Assembly: GCF_018260405.1 (NCBI RefSeq)
Contig: NZ_JAGLBG010000023.1
Span: 1-30,710 of the forward strand
Source: Deinococcus sp.
GTDB taxonomy: Bacteria; Deinococcota; Deinococci; Deinococcales; Deinococcaceae
Direction: 5' to 3'
DNA length: 30,710 nt
Shown here: piece by piece, positions 6,748 to 17,574 of the stretch
How the letters are laid out: every line of letters begins with the position of its first letter
How positions within the stretch are numbered: position 1 is the stretch's first letter
The notes under the pieces: model-generated
What the model was told of the DNA's origin: nothing
Databases searched by the model: none
What the model saw: only the letters and a program-made list of their open reading frames with translations
Position numbers and translations under genes: made by a program

Positions 6748-7995
6748 TCAGATTTTCTTGAAGAGCAGCGCCGCGTTCTGGCCGCCGAAGGCAAACGAGT
6801 TGCTCAGCGCGTACTCGACCTGCTGCTGGCGTGCGCCTTCGGGGATGTAATCGAGATCCAGCTCGGGGTCCTCGTCGCCGCTGAGGTTGATGGTCGGGGG
6901 TAGAATGCCGTCCTGGAGGGCCTGCGCTACGGCAATCGCCTCGACCGCGCCCGCCGCGCCCAGCAGGTGCCCGGTCATGGATTTGGTGCTGGAAATCGCC
7001 AGTTGCGCGGCGTGGTCACCGAAGACATGCTTGATGCCCTGGGTTTCGTGCAGGTCGTTGAAATAGGTGCTTGTGCCGTGCGCGTTAATGTAGCCGACCT
7101 GCTCGGGGCTGACGCCAGCGGTACGCAGCGCCATTTTCATGGCCAGCTGTGCGCCCGCGCCTTCCGGGGCAGGCATGGTGATGTGGTGCGCGTCGGCGCT
7201 AACGCCAAAGCCCACGATCTCGGCGTAGATGGTCGCCCCGCGTGCCCTGGCGTGCTCGTACTCTTCCAGCATAACCACGCCCGCGCCCTCGCCCATCACA
7301 AAGCCGTCGCGCCCTTTTGCAAATGGGCGGCTGGCATGTTCGGGGTCGTCGTTGCGGGTCGACAGGGCCTTCATTTTAGAAAACCCCCCGATCGCCATGG
7401 CCGTGATCGAGGCCTCGGCCCCGCCCGCGATCATAAGGTCGGCCAGCCCCAGCTGGATGTAGCGTGCCGCCTCCCCGATGGCCCCGGTTCCACTCGCGCA
7501 GGCGGTGACGACCGTGCTGCTTGGCCCCATTGCGCCGTACTTCATGGCGACGTGTCCGGTGCCCATGTTGGCGATCTGCATCGGAATGAACATGGGCGAG
7601 ATGCGCCCCGCGCCGCGCTCGACGTAGACGCGGGCCTGATCCTCAAAGGTCTTCATGCCGCCGATGCCGCTGCCGATCAGGGTGCCGGTGCGTTCGCCGC
7701 GCAGTTCTTCCGGGCTCAGGCCGCTGTCGGCCACGGCCAGCGCCGCGCCTGCCAGCGCCAGTTGTACGTAGCGGTCGAGCTTGCGGGCCTCACGGGGGTC
7801 GACCCATTCGTCCAGACTGATCCTGACTTCCCCGGCGATTTTGCTGGCCGTGTCCGTGTCTTCGAAGTGTGTGATCGGGCCAATGCCGCTTTTTCCGGCC
7901 CGTTGTGCCTGTGCGAACTCGGCTGCGCCGACGCCGATGGGGGTGACTGGGCCAAGCCCCGTGATGACCACCCGCTTAAGTCCTGTTACGCTCAT
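6748..7995 (-). CDS. fabF: beta-ketoacyl-ACP synthase II
   Basis: This condensing enzyme of type II fatty-acid synthesis elongates acyl-ACP with malonyl-ACP. The Cys-His-His triad is visible: Cys166 in VVTACASGTG, His306 in YINAHGTSTYFND and His343 in KSMTGHLLGAAGA. The length of 415 residues is typical. The chosen start (MSVTGLKRVVITGLG) has a GGAGG site just upstream; an upstream ATG at 8022 would add nine non-homologous residues. It follows acpP by 105 bases on the same strand, the common acpP-fabF order, so the two are probably cotranscribed. A 6-bp hairpin (CAGGAG...CTCCTG) near 6706-6721 lies just past the stop but lacks a T-run. Confidence 0.97.
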   Translation of the reverse strand: MSVTGLKRVVITGLGPVTPIGVGAAEFAQAQRAGKSGIGPITHFEDTDTASKIAGEVRISLDEWVDPREARKLDRYVQLALAGAALAVADSGLSPEELRGERTGTLIGSGIGGMKTFEDQARVYVERGAGRISPMFIPMQIANMGTGHVAMKYGAMGPSSTVVTACASGTGAIGEAARYIQLGLADLMIAGGAEASITAMAIGGFSKMKALSTRNDDPEHASRPFAKGRDGFVMGEGAGVVMLEEYEHARARGATIYAEIVGFGVSADAHHITMPAPEGAGAQLAMKMALRTAGVSPEQVGYINAHGTSTYFNDLHETQGIKHVFGDHAAQLAISSTKSMTGHLLGAAGAVEAIAVAQALQDGILPPTINLSGDEDPELDLDYIPEGARQQQVEYALSNSFAFGGQNAALLFKKI

Positions 7996-8100
7996 GTCGC
8001 CTCCACGCCAGCAAAACAGCACACTGGAACACTGAAAAATGAGCAGAACACGGCTCTCACCGCGTCCTGCCCGCCTGTACTCATCCGGTCAGCGGCGAGT

Positions 8101-8331
8101 TTACTTCTTGCTCTCAATGTAATCGATGGCGGCCTGAACAGTACGGATGTTCTCGGCCTCCTCGTCGGGAATGGTCACGCCAAACTTATCTTCCAGGCCC
8201 ATGATCAGTTCCACGGTCTCCAGGCTGTCGGCCCCGAGGTCTTCTACGAAACGGGCGGCGGGCACCACTTTCTCGGCGTCTACCCCGAGTTTGTCCACGA
8301 TCACATCTTTTACGTCATCAAATGTAGCCAT
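8101..8331 (-). CDS. acpP: acyl carrier protein
   Basis: This 76-residue acidic protein carries the growing acyl chain on phosphopantetheine attached to the Ser of EDLGADSLETVELIM. The start MATFDDVKDVIVDKLG has a strong AGGAGG site (complement of 8337-8346). Upstream in-frame methionines would add residues absent from the family. It lies between the response-regulator gene (92 bases upstream, same strand) and fabF. It probably has its own promoter in the upstream gap, where a TAGACT -10-like box is seen but no convincing -35. Confidence 0.97.
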   Translation of the reverse strand: MATFDDVKDVIVDKLGVDAEKVVPAARFVEDLGADSLETVELIMGLEDKFGVTIPDEEAENIRTVQAAIDYIESKK

Positions 8332-8422
8332 TTTGTTCCCTCCTGTCCTTAAAGTCTGCGACAGTCTACACGCGCCGCAGAGGCTAGGCCCCTGAATGTG
8401 AACGAGGTGCAAAAAATGCAGG

Positions 8423-9069
<647 letters not shown>

Positions 9070-9073
<4 letters not shown>

Positions 9074-10176
9074 CTGGAGCCTCCTGGGGCGGGAGAAGTC
9101 GGATTCTGGGCGTGGGACAGGCTTGGGTTCGCGGCTGGAGCCGAGGAAGGCGAAGGGAGAGCCGGGTCGTTGAGCTTGAATTTGCCGCTGCTGGTGTCCA
9201 CGAAAATGTCGAGCTGCGGCGCGGTGGCCGCCGGAGTGCCGGGCGGCAGCAGCAGGGTATCGCGGTCAGTAAAGCGCACCCGCACCCGCAGTTGTGGCGG
9301 CACGCTGAGGCTCACGTTGCCGCTCTGGGTACGAATATCCAGGTTGCCCGCCGAGAGCCTGGGCACAGTGACCGTCACATTGCCGCTCAGGGTGGTCAGG
9401 CTGCCCCGGTTGATCTTCTCGGGCACAATGACCTGAATATTGCCGCTCAGGGTGCCTGCATTGAGGACGTCCAGCACCGCGCCCGCCAGCTTCAAGTCAA
9501 GGTCGCCCGACACACTGTTGATCCGCAGGGCTTCCGGACTGGCTCCAGGCAGGGCACTGACCTCGACGCGCCCGCTGCGGCTGACCACCGCGTAAGGCCC
9601 CCCCGGACGCCCCGGCAGGGTTAGGCTGGTGCGGCCACTGTCGCTGCGGGCCGTCAGCGCCCGGACACGCAGGGTTTGCAGGTTCAGCGTCTGGTTGCCG
9701 CCCACCGTGAAGGTGCTCAGCGACAGCGGTACGCTGGGCGAAAGCCGGATCGCCAGCTGGTGCTGGTAAGGCTCCGGTTCCGTAACCACCACCCCCTGAT
9801 CTTTCAGCGACTTAACGTACAGCCGGACGGTGTAGTTCACGTTGCTGCCCTGCCGCTGCGTAGTGACCTTGACTGGGTTGCGGGCGCGGTGACTGGCCTC
9901 GCCGCGCAGCAGGGCCGGACTCTGCTGGCCCAGCGCCCCGAGGCGGATATTGGCGCGGTTGCCCTCGAAGCGCAGGGTGGCCGAGCCAACCAGGTCACCC
10001 GGCAGCGGCCCGTCGAGGGGAACGTCGAGCAGCGTGCTTACGGCCTGCAATCCGGGCGTTGGCCTGACGGAAATACCGTGCCAGGTCACGACTGCGCCGA
10101 CCAGCGCCAGCGCCAGCCCTAGCGACATCCGCGTCAGTACCGGCAGCAGCGGTCTGGGTTCGGGGACGCGAATCAT
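9070..10176 (-). CDS. membrane-anchored DUF4097/LiaF-like beta-solenoid protein
   Basis: The 368-residue protein has one N-terminal membrane segment (about 16-36, MSLGLALALVGAVVTWHGIS). The rest is mostly beta and presumably extracytoplasmic. Its C-terminal half repeats a strand-turn pattern at about 20-residue spacing: VSGDLDLKL, LSGNIQVIVPE, LSGNVTVTVPR and QSGNVSLSVPP. This resembles the DUF4097 or toast-rack fold found in LiaF/LiaG-type partners of envelope-stress kinases. The tail is Pro/Ala/Ser rich. It sits between the kinase (70 bases upstream) and the regulator (four-base overlap), so it likely modulates or supplies signal to the kinase. The family call rests on pattern, not alignment. 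Confidence 0.75.
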
Positions 10177-10246
10177 ACCGGTTCCGGGCGTGGAGTTGGC
10201 GACCCGGTGCCGCGCCGGGTTGTTAACGAAACAGATGGAGTCCGTA

Positions 10247-12013
<1,767 letters not shown>

Positions 12014-12179
12014 CCTTCAAAAGGCGCAGGAGAAGCTGCTACAGGTACGCGGCGCGGTGTCAGCAGGCGGGCCAGGAGCAGGCAGACCAGTAAGGAACAC
12101 ACGGGAAACGGCAAATTCGCCGGGCAATACAGAGAAGGTCGGGCCATGCCGCACGAGTTCACGCCTGGCCCGCCGCCTC

Positions 12180-12188
12180 TGCTAAACT
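12180..12188 (+). promoter_or_regulatory. extended -10 promoter for efp
   Basis: TGC TAAACT is an extended -10 (TGn plus TAnnnT) about 100 bases upstream of the efp start. A TTCACG with 19-base spacing is the only -35 candidate. Confidence 0.5.
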
Positions 12189-12219
12189 GGTGAGCGTTGC
12201 CGATTGCGGCCCCCTGAGT

Positions 12220-12240
12220 CAGCTGCTCCCATGGCAGCTG
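12220..12240 (+). other. stem-loop in the efp leader
   Basis: A perfect 7-bp stem (CAGCTGC/GCAGCTG) with a 7-base loop lies in the expected 5' leader, 50 bases upstream of the efp start. Function unknown; there is no T-tract. Confidence 0.5.
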
Positions 12241-12290
12241 GGCAGAGGCGGCCCCGGCCCCCAAATCACAGCAGGAATCTAAGGAGAAAC

Positions 12291-12848
12291 ATGATCAGCG
12301 TAACTGAACTGCGTAACGGCACCAAAGTGGAAATGGACGGCGGACTGTGGGAATGCCTCGACTATTCGCACCTCAAGATGGGACGCGGCGGTGCGAAAGT
12401 GGTTACTAAGTTCCGCAACATGGAATCGGGCAGCATCGTCGACCGCACCTTCAACAGCACCGAAAAATTGCAGGACATCTACGTCGAGGGCAAGAAGATG
12501 CAGTATCTCTACCCCGACGGCGACGACTACGTGTTTATGGACATGGATACCTTCGATCAGGTACACCTCGGCAAGAACATCGTCGGTGACGCCGCCAAGT
12601 TCATGAAGGAAAACACTGAGGTCGAAGTGGCGATGTACGGCGAAAAGCCCCTGAGCCTGACCCTGCCCAACCAGGTGATCCTCAAGATCGTCGAAACCGA
12701 CCCCGGCGTGCGCGGCGACACCGTTTCCGGCGGCACCAAGCCTGCCAAACTCGAAACCGGCGCGACCGTGCAGGTGCCGCTCTTCGTCGAGCAGGACATC
12801 GAAATCAAGGTCGATACCCGCACCGGAATGTACCTCAGCCGCGCCTGA
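12291..12848 (+). CDS. efp: translation elongation factor P
   Basis: EF-P relieves ribosomes stalled on polyproline by reaching into the peptidyl-transferase centre. The 185-residue three-domain protein begins MISVTELRNGTKVEMDGGLW, preceded by AAGGAG five bases upstream; the longer frame upstream is non-homologous. The tip residue that is Lys34 in E. coli is Arg32 here (LKMGRGGAK). Arg at this position is rhamnosylated by EarP in Pseudomonas; Thermus and Deinococcus EF-Ps commonly have Arg, and I see no earP, epmA or epmB in the window. C-terminal motifs VETDPGVRGDT and VDTRTGMYLSR are standard. It is divergent from the kinase gene. Confidence 0.97.
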   Translation: MISVTELRNGTKVEMDGGLWECLDYSHLKMGRGGAKVVTKFRNMESGSIVDRTFNSTEKLQDIYVEGKKMQYLYPDGDDYVFMDMDTFDQVHLGKNIVGDAAKFMKENTEVEVAMYGEKPLSLTLPNQVILKIVETDPGVRGDTVSGGTKPAKLETGATVQVPLFVEQDIEIKVDTRTGMYLSRA

Positions 12849-12864
12849 ATCCTGGCCAATGCCT

Positions 12865-12908
12865 GAGCCGCCTGCCGAAGCCAGCTTCGGCAGGCGGCTC
12901 TTCAGTTT
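12865..12908 (+). terminator. rho-independent terminator after efp
   Basis: A perfect 17-bp GC-rich stem (12865-12881 with 12884-12900, two-base spacer) begins 16 bases after the efp stop and is followed by TTCAGTTT. The T-tract is interrupted but the stem is exceptionally strong. Confidence 0.8.
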
Positions 12909-13085
12909 GACCAAGGCCGCCGTTTGGGGCGCAGTTCCAGAAATGGCGTAATTATGCGTGCTGCTCTAAAACGGCATTTTATATTAGACTGCGTTCAGAT
13001 AGACAATCGTTAGGCAGGCGGTAACACCCCGAGTGGATGTTGGCGCGGCATCATGTAGGGCAGTTCAATTTAGCAAGGAGGGGCC

Positions 13086-13646
13086 ATGAACCCGGAAGAC
13101 CTGAAACAGATTCTCGAAGCGCTTAGCAGCGCCGATGTACGCGAGTTCAACCTGACCACCGGCAGCTTTGCCCTGGAACTTAAGCGCGGCCCACAGCAGT
13201 TTGCCTCTCCCGCCCCAGCAGCGTTTGCGGCCCCCGCCCCCGCGCCGTTGTATGCCCCCGCTCCGGCGTCAGCAGCGGCTCCCGCAGCCGCCAGCGCTCC
13301 GGCAACTCCCTCTGCTCCCGGCGCCCCGGCAGCTACGCCCGCCCCCAGCAAGTCCGCCGAAGCTCCCGCGAGTGCCCCAGCTCCGGTTGCCGAAGCCAAG
13401 CCTGCCGCCAAGGGGCAGCCGGTCAAAGCTCCTATCGTGGGCACCTTCTACGCTTCCAGCAGCCCCGAAGACAGCCCTTACGTCAAGGTCGGCGATACGG
13501 TCAGCGCTGGGCAGGTGCTTTGTATCATCGAGGCCATGAAGCTGATGAACGAAATCGAAGCCGAGGTCAGCGGCGTGGTGCGTGAAATTCTGGTCAAGAA
13601 CGCCGAACCGGTGGAATACGGCCAGACCCTGTTCATCATCGAGTAA
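13086..13646 (+). CDS. accB: biotin carboxyl carrier protein of acetyl-CoA carboxylase
   Basis: The 186-residue protein carries biotin on Lys152 in the CIIEAMKLMNEIEAE motif of its C-terminal biotinyl domain (about 110-186). The N-terminus (NPEDLKQILEALSSADVREF) is the usual short helical-beta segment. Between them is a long Ala/Pro-rich linker (about 38-105), which makes the protein longer than E. coli AccB (156 residues) and probably flexible. The start has an AGGAGG-like site (CAAGGAGGGGCC). It is followed 92 bases later by accC, the usual accBC order; the gap contains heptamer repeats. The carboxyltransferase genes accA and accD are not in the window. Confidence 0.97.
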   Translation: MNPEDLKQILEALSSADVREFNLTTGSFALELKRGPQQFASPAPAAFAAPAPAPLYAPAPASAAAPAAASAPATPSAPGAPAATPAPSKSAEAPASAPAPVAEAKPAAKGQPVKAPIVGTFYASSSPEDSPYVKVGDTVSAGQVLCIIEAMKLMNEIEAEVSGVVREILVKNAEPVEYGQTLFIIE

Positions 13647-13650
13647 AGCC

Positions 13651-13720
13651 GTCTAAGGGTCTAAGAGTCAAAAAGTCTAAGAGCATAGGCTCTTGGCTTA
13701 GGCTCTTAGGCTCTTAGACC
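13651..13720 (+). repeat. CTAAGAG heptamer repeats forming a hairpin between accB and accC
   Basis: GTCTAAG-type units occur three times (13651, 13659, 13675) and the complementary CTCTTAG-type units three times after 13689. The outer arms GGTCTAAGAG (13658-13667) and CTCTTAGACC (13711-13720) are perfectly complementary. The structure lies inside the likely accBC transcript, upstream of the accC ribosome site. Confidence 0.8.
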
Positions 13721-13738
13721 TCTTACCGGAGGCAAGCC

Positions 13739-15076
13739 ATGTTCAAGAAAATTCTCATCGCCAACCGGGGCGAAATCGCCCTGCGCGTCATTCGAACGGC
13801 CCGTGAAATGGGCATCAAGACGGTCGTGGTCTACTCCACCGCCGACGAAAACAGCCTGCCGGTGCTGCTGGCCGATGAATCGGTCTGCGTGGGGCCGCCC
13901 GCCAGCAACCAGAGTTACCTGAATATCCCCAATATCCTCTCGGCGGCCCTGATGACCGGCGCACAGGCTATTCACCCCGGCTACGGCTTCATGGCCGAAA
14001 ACCCCGACTTTGCCGAGATGTGCCGTGACCACGGCATCGTCTTTATCGGCCCGACTCCCGAAAGTATGCGGGCGCTGGGCAGCAAAGCGGGCGGGCGCGA
14101 CATCGCCGCGCAGAGTAACGTGCCTACCGTACCCGGAACTGGCGTGCTACAAGATGTGGACGCGGCTTTGCTGGCCGCCAAGCAAATCGGCTACCCGGTG
14201 CTGCTCAAGGCGTCGGCGGGCGGCGGCGGACGCGGTCAGAAGGTCATTCGCACCCAAGAAGAGCTGCAAAAAGGCTTTAATCAGGCCCAGGAAGAGGCGC
14301 GGCTGTACTTCGGCGACCCCGCCATCATCATGGAAAAGTTCCTGGAGGAGTTCCGGCACATCGAAGTGCAGGTCATGGGCGACGGCAAAGGCCACGTCAT
14401 TCACGTTGGTGAGCGCGATTGCAGCATTCAGCGCCGCAACCAGAAACTCATCGAGGAAGCGCCCAGCAGCCTGCCCCAATCGCTGCGCCAGGAGATTCTG
14501 GACGCCGGGGTACGCCTCGCCAAGTTTGTCAATTACGCCGGAGCCGGTACGCTGGAATTCATTATGGACCGCGACGGCAACTACTATTTCATGGAAATGA
14601 ACACCCGTATTCAGGTCGAGCACTGCGTTTCCGAGATGATTAGCAGCCTGGATTTGGTCAGACTGCAAATCGAGATCGCCGCCGGAATGGGCCTGAACAT
14701 CCAGCAAGAAGACGTGATTTTGCGCGGCCACGCCATCGAGTGCCGCATTAATGCCGAAGACCCCGACAAGGATTTCCGTCCAGCGGCGGGCAAAATCGAC
14801 GACGTGCATTTCTCGGGCGGCGCAGGCGTGCGGGTTGACACCCACGTGTACAGCGGCTACAGCATCCCGCCCCACTACGACAGCCTCATCGGTAAGCTAA
14901 TCGTGTGGCACGAGGACCGTGACAAGGCCGTGGCACGCATGAAACGCGCCCTAGAAGAGACCGTGATTCAGGGGCCAAAGACCACTATCCCGCTCTATAT
15001 CAAAATCATGGACAACCCGTTTTACAAGCGCGGCGCGGTCATGACCAACTTCCTGAAAACGCGCATGGAGATGTAG
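13739..15076 (+). CDS. accC: acetyl-CoA carboxylase biotin carboxylase subunit
   Basis: This ATP-grasp enzyme carboxylates biotin on AccB. The 445 residues run through the N-terminal domain (FKKILIANRGEIALRVIRTA, AIHPGYGFMAENPDFAE), the glycine-rich ATP loop (LLKASAGGGGRGQKV), ERDCSIQRRNQKLIEEAPS, the metal/ATP site EFIMDRDGNYYFMEMNTRIQ and the C-terminal GHAIECRINAEDPDKDFRPA. A minor oddity is VEHCVSEMI where most homologues have VEHPVTEM, a Pro-to-Cys change next to the conserved His. The ribosome site is GGAGG, seven bases before ATG. It probably forms an operon with accB. Confidence 0.97.
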   Translation: MFKKILIANRGEIALRVIRTAREMGIKTVVVYSTADENSLPVLLADESVCVGPPASNQSYLNIPNILSAALMTGAQAIHPGYGFMAENPDFAEMCRDHGIVFIGPTPESMRALGSKAGGRDIAAQSNVPTVPGTGVLQDVDAALLAAKQIGYPVLLKASAGGGGRGQKVIRTQEELQKGFNQAQEEARLYFGDPAIIMEKFLEEFRHIEVQVMGDGKGHVIHVGERDCSIQRRNQKLIEEAPSSLPQSLRQEILDAGVRLAKFVNYAGAGTLEFIMDRDGNYYFMEMNTRIQVEHCVSEMISSLDLVRLQIEIAAGMGLNIQQEDVILRGHAIECRINAEDPDKDFRPAAGKIDDVHFSGGAGVRVDTHVYSGYSIPPHYDSLIGKLIVWHEDRDKAVARMKRALEETVIQGPKTTIPLYIKIMDNPFYKRGAVMTNFLKTRMEM

Positions 15077-15207
15077 AGACACGTTCGGCTAAATATGCAC
15101 TTTTGACACGGATTGCCCGTTGAAGCTGGGTCGTTTCACATTTAATCCGAGCGGATGCGAGTGAAAAAAATACGGGTTTCGCGGTATGACGGTACAGGCG
15201 GTGCCTT
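15077..15207. other. intergenic start of the 364-bp accC-guaB gap
   Basis: No gene is supported between accC and the convergent guaB (15077-15440). This part holds an A-rich patch near 15164 and a REP-like string (CCGAGCGGATGCGAG) near 15147; the rest of the gap is taken up by the hairpin repeat and a terminator listed separately. Confidence 0.45.
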
Positions 15208-15283
15208 CTTGGGCAAAGCGGCACCCGTGAAGGGGCCTGCCCGCCTCTTGGGCAGAGTGGCACCCATGAAGGGGCCTGCCCGC
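15208..15283 (+). repeat. tandem pair of a 39-bp hairpin repeat (copies 1 and 2)
   Basis: Units start at 15208 and 15247, 39 bp apart. Each can fold into an outer stem (GGGCA/TGCCC) and an inner stem (GGC-A-CCC with GGGGCC, one bulged A) around a five-base loop ending in GAA. A third copy lies at 17438-17482. There the outer stem reads GGTCAG/CTGACC, so both sides changed together and pairing is kept. Confidence 0.8.
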
Positions 15284-15346
15284 GTCCCGACTGTGTCAGA
15301 AGTGAGCGGAATCTATATTGCCAGTCGCTACTTTCGGCAAGCGGAA

Positions 15347-15376
15347 GCCCCCGGCGTCATGGCCGGGGGGCTTTTT
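15347..15376. terminator. terminator between convergent accC and guaB
   Basis: GCCCCCGGC and GGCCGGGGGGC pair around GTCAT with one bulge, followed by five T residues on the plus strand. On the minus strand A residues upstream of the stem give a short T-run, so it may work for guaB as well. Confidence 0.8.
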
Positions 15377-15440
15377 GTTGAGTTGCTACGGTTTGCTGTG
15401 TGCTGCCGGTTTTAGGACGCAGTGACTTATGACCTAGTCT

Positions 15441-16970
15441 TCAGCGTCCGCCGTAGTTCGGAGCTTCTTTGGTAATCGTCACACCGTGCGGATGGCTTTC
15501 GATCAGGCTCGCTCCGGTAATCCGCACAAACTGGGCAGTGTCGCGCAGGGTTGCCAGGTCGCACGCACCGCAGTAGCCCATGCTGCTTTTCAGGCCCCCG
15601 ATGAACTGGTACAGCACCTCGCCCGCCGTACCCTTGTACGCCACGATGCCCTCAATGCCTTCGGGCACGAATTTGCGGCTGCCACCCTGAAAGTAGCGGT
15701 CGGCGCTGCCCTGATCCATGGCCCCCAGACTGCCCATGCCCCGGTAGCTCTTGTAGCGGCGGCCATCGCGCAAAATGGTCTCGCCAGGGGCTTCGTCGGT
15801 TCCGGCCAGCATCGAACCCATCATGACCACGTTGGCCCCGGCAGCCAGCGCCTTGGGTACGTCGCCCGTTTGCTTGATGCCGCCGTCGGCGATAACCGGA
15901 ATACCCGCTTCCATCGCGGCGGCGCTCGCCTCGAAGATGGCTGTGATCTGGGGCACGCCTACGCCCGTAACCACACGGGTCGTGCAGATCGAGCCGGGGC
16001 CGATGCCGACCTTGACGGCGTCTGCCCCCGCCGCAATCAGGTCGCGTGCCCCGGCGCGGGTTGCCACGTTTCCGGCGATCACGTCTATATCAAAGTTTTC
16101 CTTGACCCGGCTCAGGGCGTTCAGAATTCCCTGGCTGTGACCGTGTGCCGAATCGAGCACCAGCACATCCACGCCAGCAGCCACCAGTGCGGCGGTGCGC
16201 TCCATCAGCTCGGCGCTGACCCCGATAGCGGCGGCGACCCGCAGGCGACCCAGATCGTCCTTGGCGGCGTTGGGGTATTTCACCCGCTTGGTCAGGTCCT
16301 TGACCGTAATCAGGCCGCGCAACATGCCTTGCTCATCGGTCACCAGCAGTTTCTCGATGCGGTTACGCCGGAACATCTCGTGGGCCTGTTCCAGATTAGT
16401 TCCCACCGGCACCGTTACCAAATTTTCACAGGTCATCACGTCGCCGATGGCTGTGTTCAAGTCATCTACAAAGCGCATGTCGCGGTTGGTAATAATGCCC
16501 AGCAGTCGGCCCGCCGGGTCAGTGATCGGCACCCCGCTGATCTTATATTCGGCCATCAGACGGTCGGCGTCGCCCACGGTGGCGGTAGGCGGCAGGGTGA
16601 TCGGGTCTACGATCATGCCGCTTTCACTGCGCTTGACCTTACGCACCATTTCGGCCTGCGCCTCGATGGTCATGTTCTTGTGCAGCACGCCGATGCCGCC
16701 TTCACGGGCCATTGCCACGGCCATGCTGGTTTCGGTCACGGTATCCATAGCCGCCGAAATAAACGGGATGTTGAGCTGAATACGCCGCGTCAGCTGGGCG
16801 CGGATAGTGACTTCGTGGGGAAGCACCAGCGAGTGCCGGGGCTGAAGCAGGACATCGTCGAACGTGATGCCTTCTTGCCCGAATTTGTACCGGTAACGCT
16901 CTTCCTGGTTGGTGGTGGTGACAGGCTCGTTAACAGCCATAACTGGAGCAGGGGTCGCGGGCGCACTCAT
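15441..16970 (-). CDS. guaB: inosine-5'-monophosphate dehydrogenase
   Basis: This enzyme oxidises IMP to XMP, the first step to GMP. The 509-residue protein has the N-terminal GITFDDVLLQPRHSLVLP, a CBS-domain pair inserted at about 118-235 (CENLVTVPVGTNLEQAHEMF), the catalytic loop GIGPGSICTTRVVTG with Cys329, and the flap region KSYRGMGSLGAMDQGSADRY. The start ATG at 16970 has no Shine-Dalgarno but has TAAACT seven bases upstream, consistent with a leaderless transcript. An alternative start is Met11. The gene converges on accC and diverges from the tRNA pair. Confidence 0.97.
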   Translation of the reverse strand: MSAPATPAPVMAVNEPVTTTNQEERYRYKFGQEGITFDDVLLQPRHSLVLPHEVTIRAQLTRRIQLNIPFISAAMDTVTETSMAVAMAREGGIGVLHKNMTIEAQAEMVRKVKRSESGMIVDPITLPPTATVGDADRLMAEYKISGVPITDPAGRLLGIITNRDMRFVDDLNTAIGDVMTCENLVTVPVGTNLEQAHEMFRRNRIEKLLVTDEQGMLRGLITVKDLTKRVKYPNAAKDDLGRLRVAAAIGVSAELMERTAALVAAGVDVLVLDSAHGHSQGILNALSRVKENFDIDVIAGNVATRAGARDLIAAGADAVKVGIGPGSICTTRVVTGVGVPQITAIFEASAAAMEAGIPVIADGGIKQTGDVPKALAAGANVVMMGSMLAGTDEAPGETILRDGRRYKSYRGMGSLGAMDQGSADRYFQGGSRKFVPEGIEGIVAYKGTAGEVLYQFIGGLKSSMGYCGACDLATLRDTAQFVRITGASLIESHPHGVTITKEAPNYGGR

Positions 16971-16977
16971 GCACCAG

Positions 16978-16983
16978 AGTTTA
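16978..16983 (-). promoter_or_regulatory. -10 box of a leaderless-type guaB promoter
   Basis: On the minus strand this reads TAAACT, seven bases before the guaB ATG, so transcription would begin at or next to the start codon. Confidence 0.55.
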
Positions 16984-17055
16984 GAGCTTTATCGTTCGTT
17001 GAATTGTTGTCCTGCTGCCGTTGCGCCGCGCAAGTGGAAGCTAAGGCTACAAGGG

Positions 17056-17084
17056 TTTACAGCTCAGTGTGAGCGTGCTACTAT
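17056..17084 (+). promoter_or_regulatory. sigma70-type promoter of the tRNA-Cys/tRNA-Val unit
   Basis: TTTACA (17056-17061) and TACTAT (17079-17084) are separated by exactly 17 bases and lie about 75 bases upstream of tRNA-Cys. Confidence 0.75.
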
Positions 17085-17157
17085 TCCTTCCGCTGGCGAG
17101 GAAAGACCTATCCAGCCCCCGCAAGGGACAGCAAAGACCGCGTTGATTGTTCTAGGT

Positions 17158-17235
<78 letters not shown>

Positions 17236-17256
17236 AATGTATACCCGTTTTTTGCA

Positions 17257-17333
<77 letters not shown>

Positions 17334-17334
17334 G

Positions 17335-17365
17335 AAGCTCCCTTTTAGAGGGGGTTTTTCTTTTT
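17335..17365 (+). terminator. terminator after the tRNA pair
   Basis: AAGCTCCC pairs with GGGGGTTT (two G-U pairs) around a seven-base loop, followed by a T-rich tract. Confidence 0.6.
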
Positions 17366-17437
17366 GGCCTTCCCTAGTCTCTGCCTCTTATCACTATCGT
17401 CGCAGCGGCCAACCTGCTGGCTGGATTCAGGCGCTGT

Positions 17438-17482
17438 CTTGGTCAGAACGGCACCCAGGAAGGGGCCTGACCGCTCCCGACT
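17438..17482 (+). repeat. hairpin repeat, copy 3
   Basis: It is similar to the tandem units at 15208-15283 over their length and also shares the flanking CTCCCGACTG. The outer stem GGTCAG (17441-17446) pairs with CTGACC (17467-17472), a compensated variant of GGGCAG/CTGCCC. It lies between the tRNAs and a convergent membrane-protein gene. Confidence 0.8.
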
Positions 17483-17574
17483 GCGGGCGGAATGTGGCGC
17501 AATTCGTATGAGCAGCTGGTCTTCCCAGATAGGCCAAGTAGAATTCAATCCAGGATCAGAGCCTCCTGAAGCTC

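Noticed and set aside
6967..8352. Long plus-strand open frame opposite fabF and acpP
   Set aside because: It spans two well-supported genes on the other strand and their gap; composition is typical of a high-GC shadow frame.
12950..13085. accB promoter
   Set aside because: TATATT and TAGACT near 12980 look like -10 boxes, but no -35 at acceptable distance, so no specific promoter is called.
13651..13720. CRISPR-like array
   Set aside because: Repeat units are only seven to ten bases, occur in both orientations and have no regular spacers.
15486..17072. 528-codon plus-strand frame opposite guaB
   Set aside because: guaB is unambiguous on the minus strand with all its motifs; the antisense frame resembles nothing.
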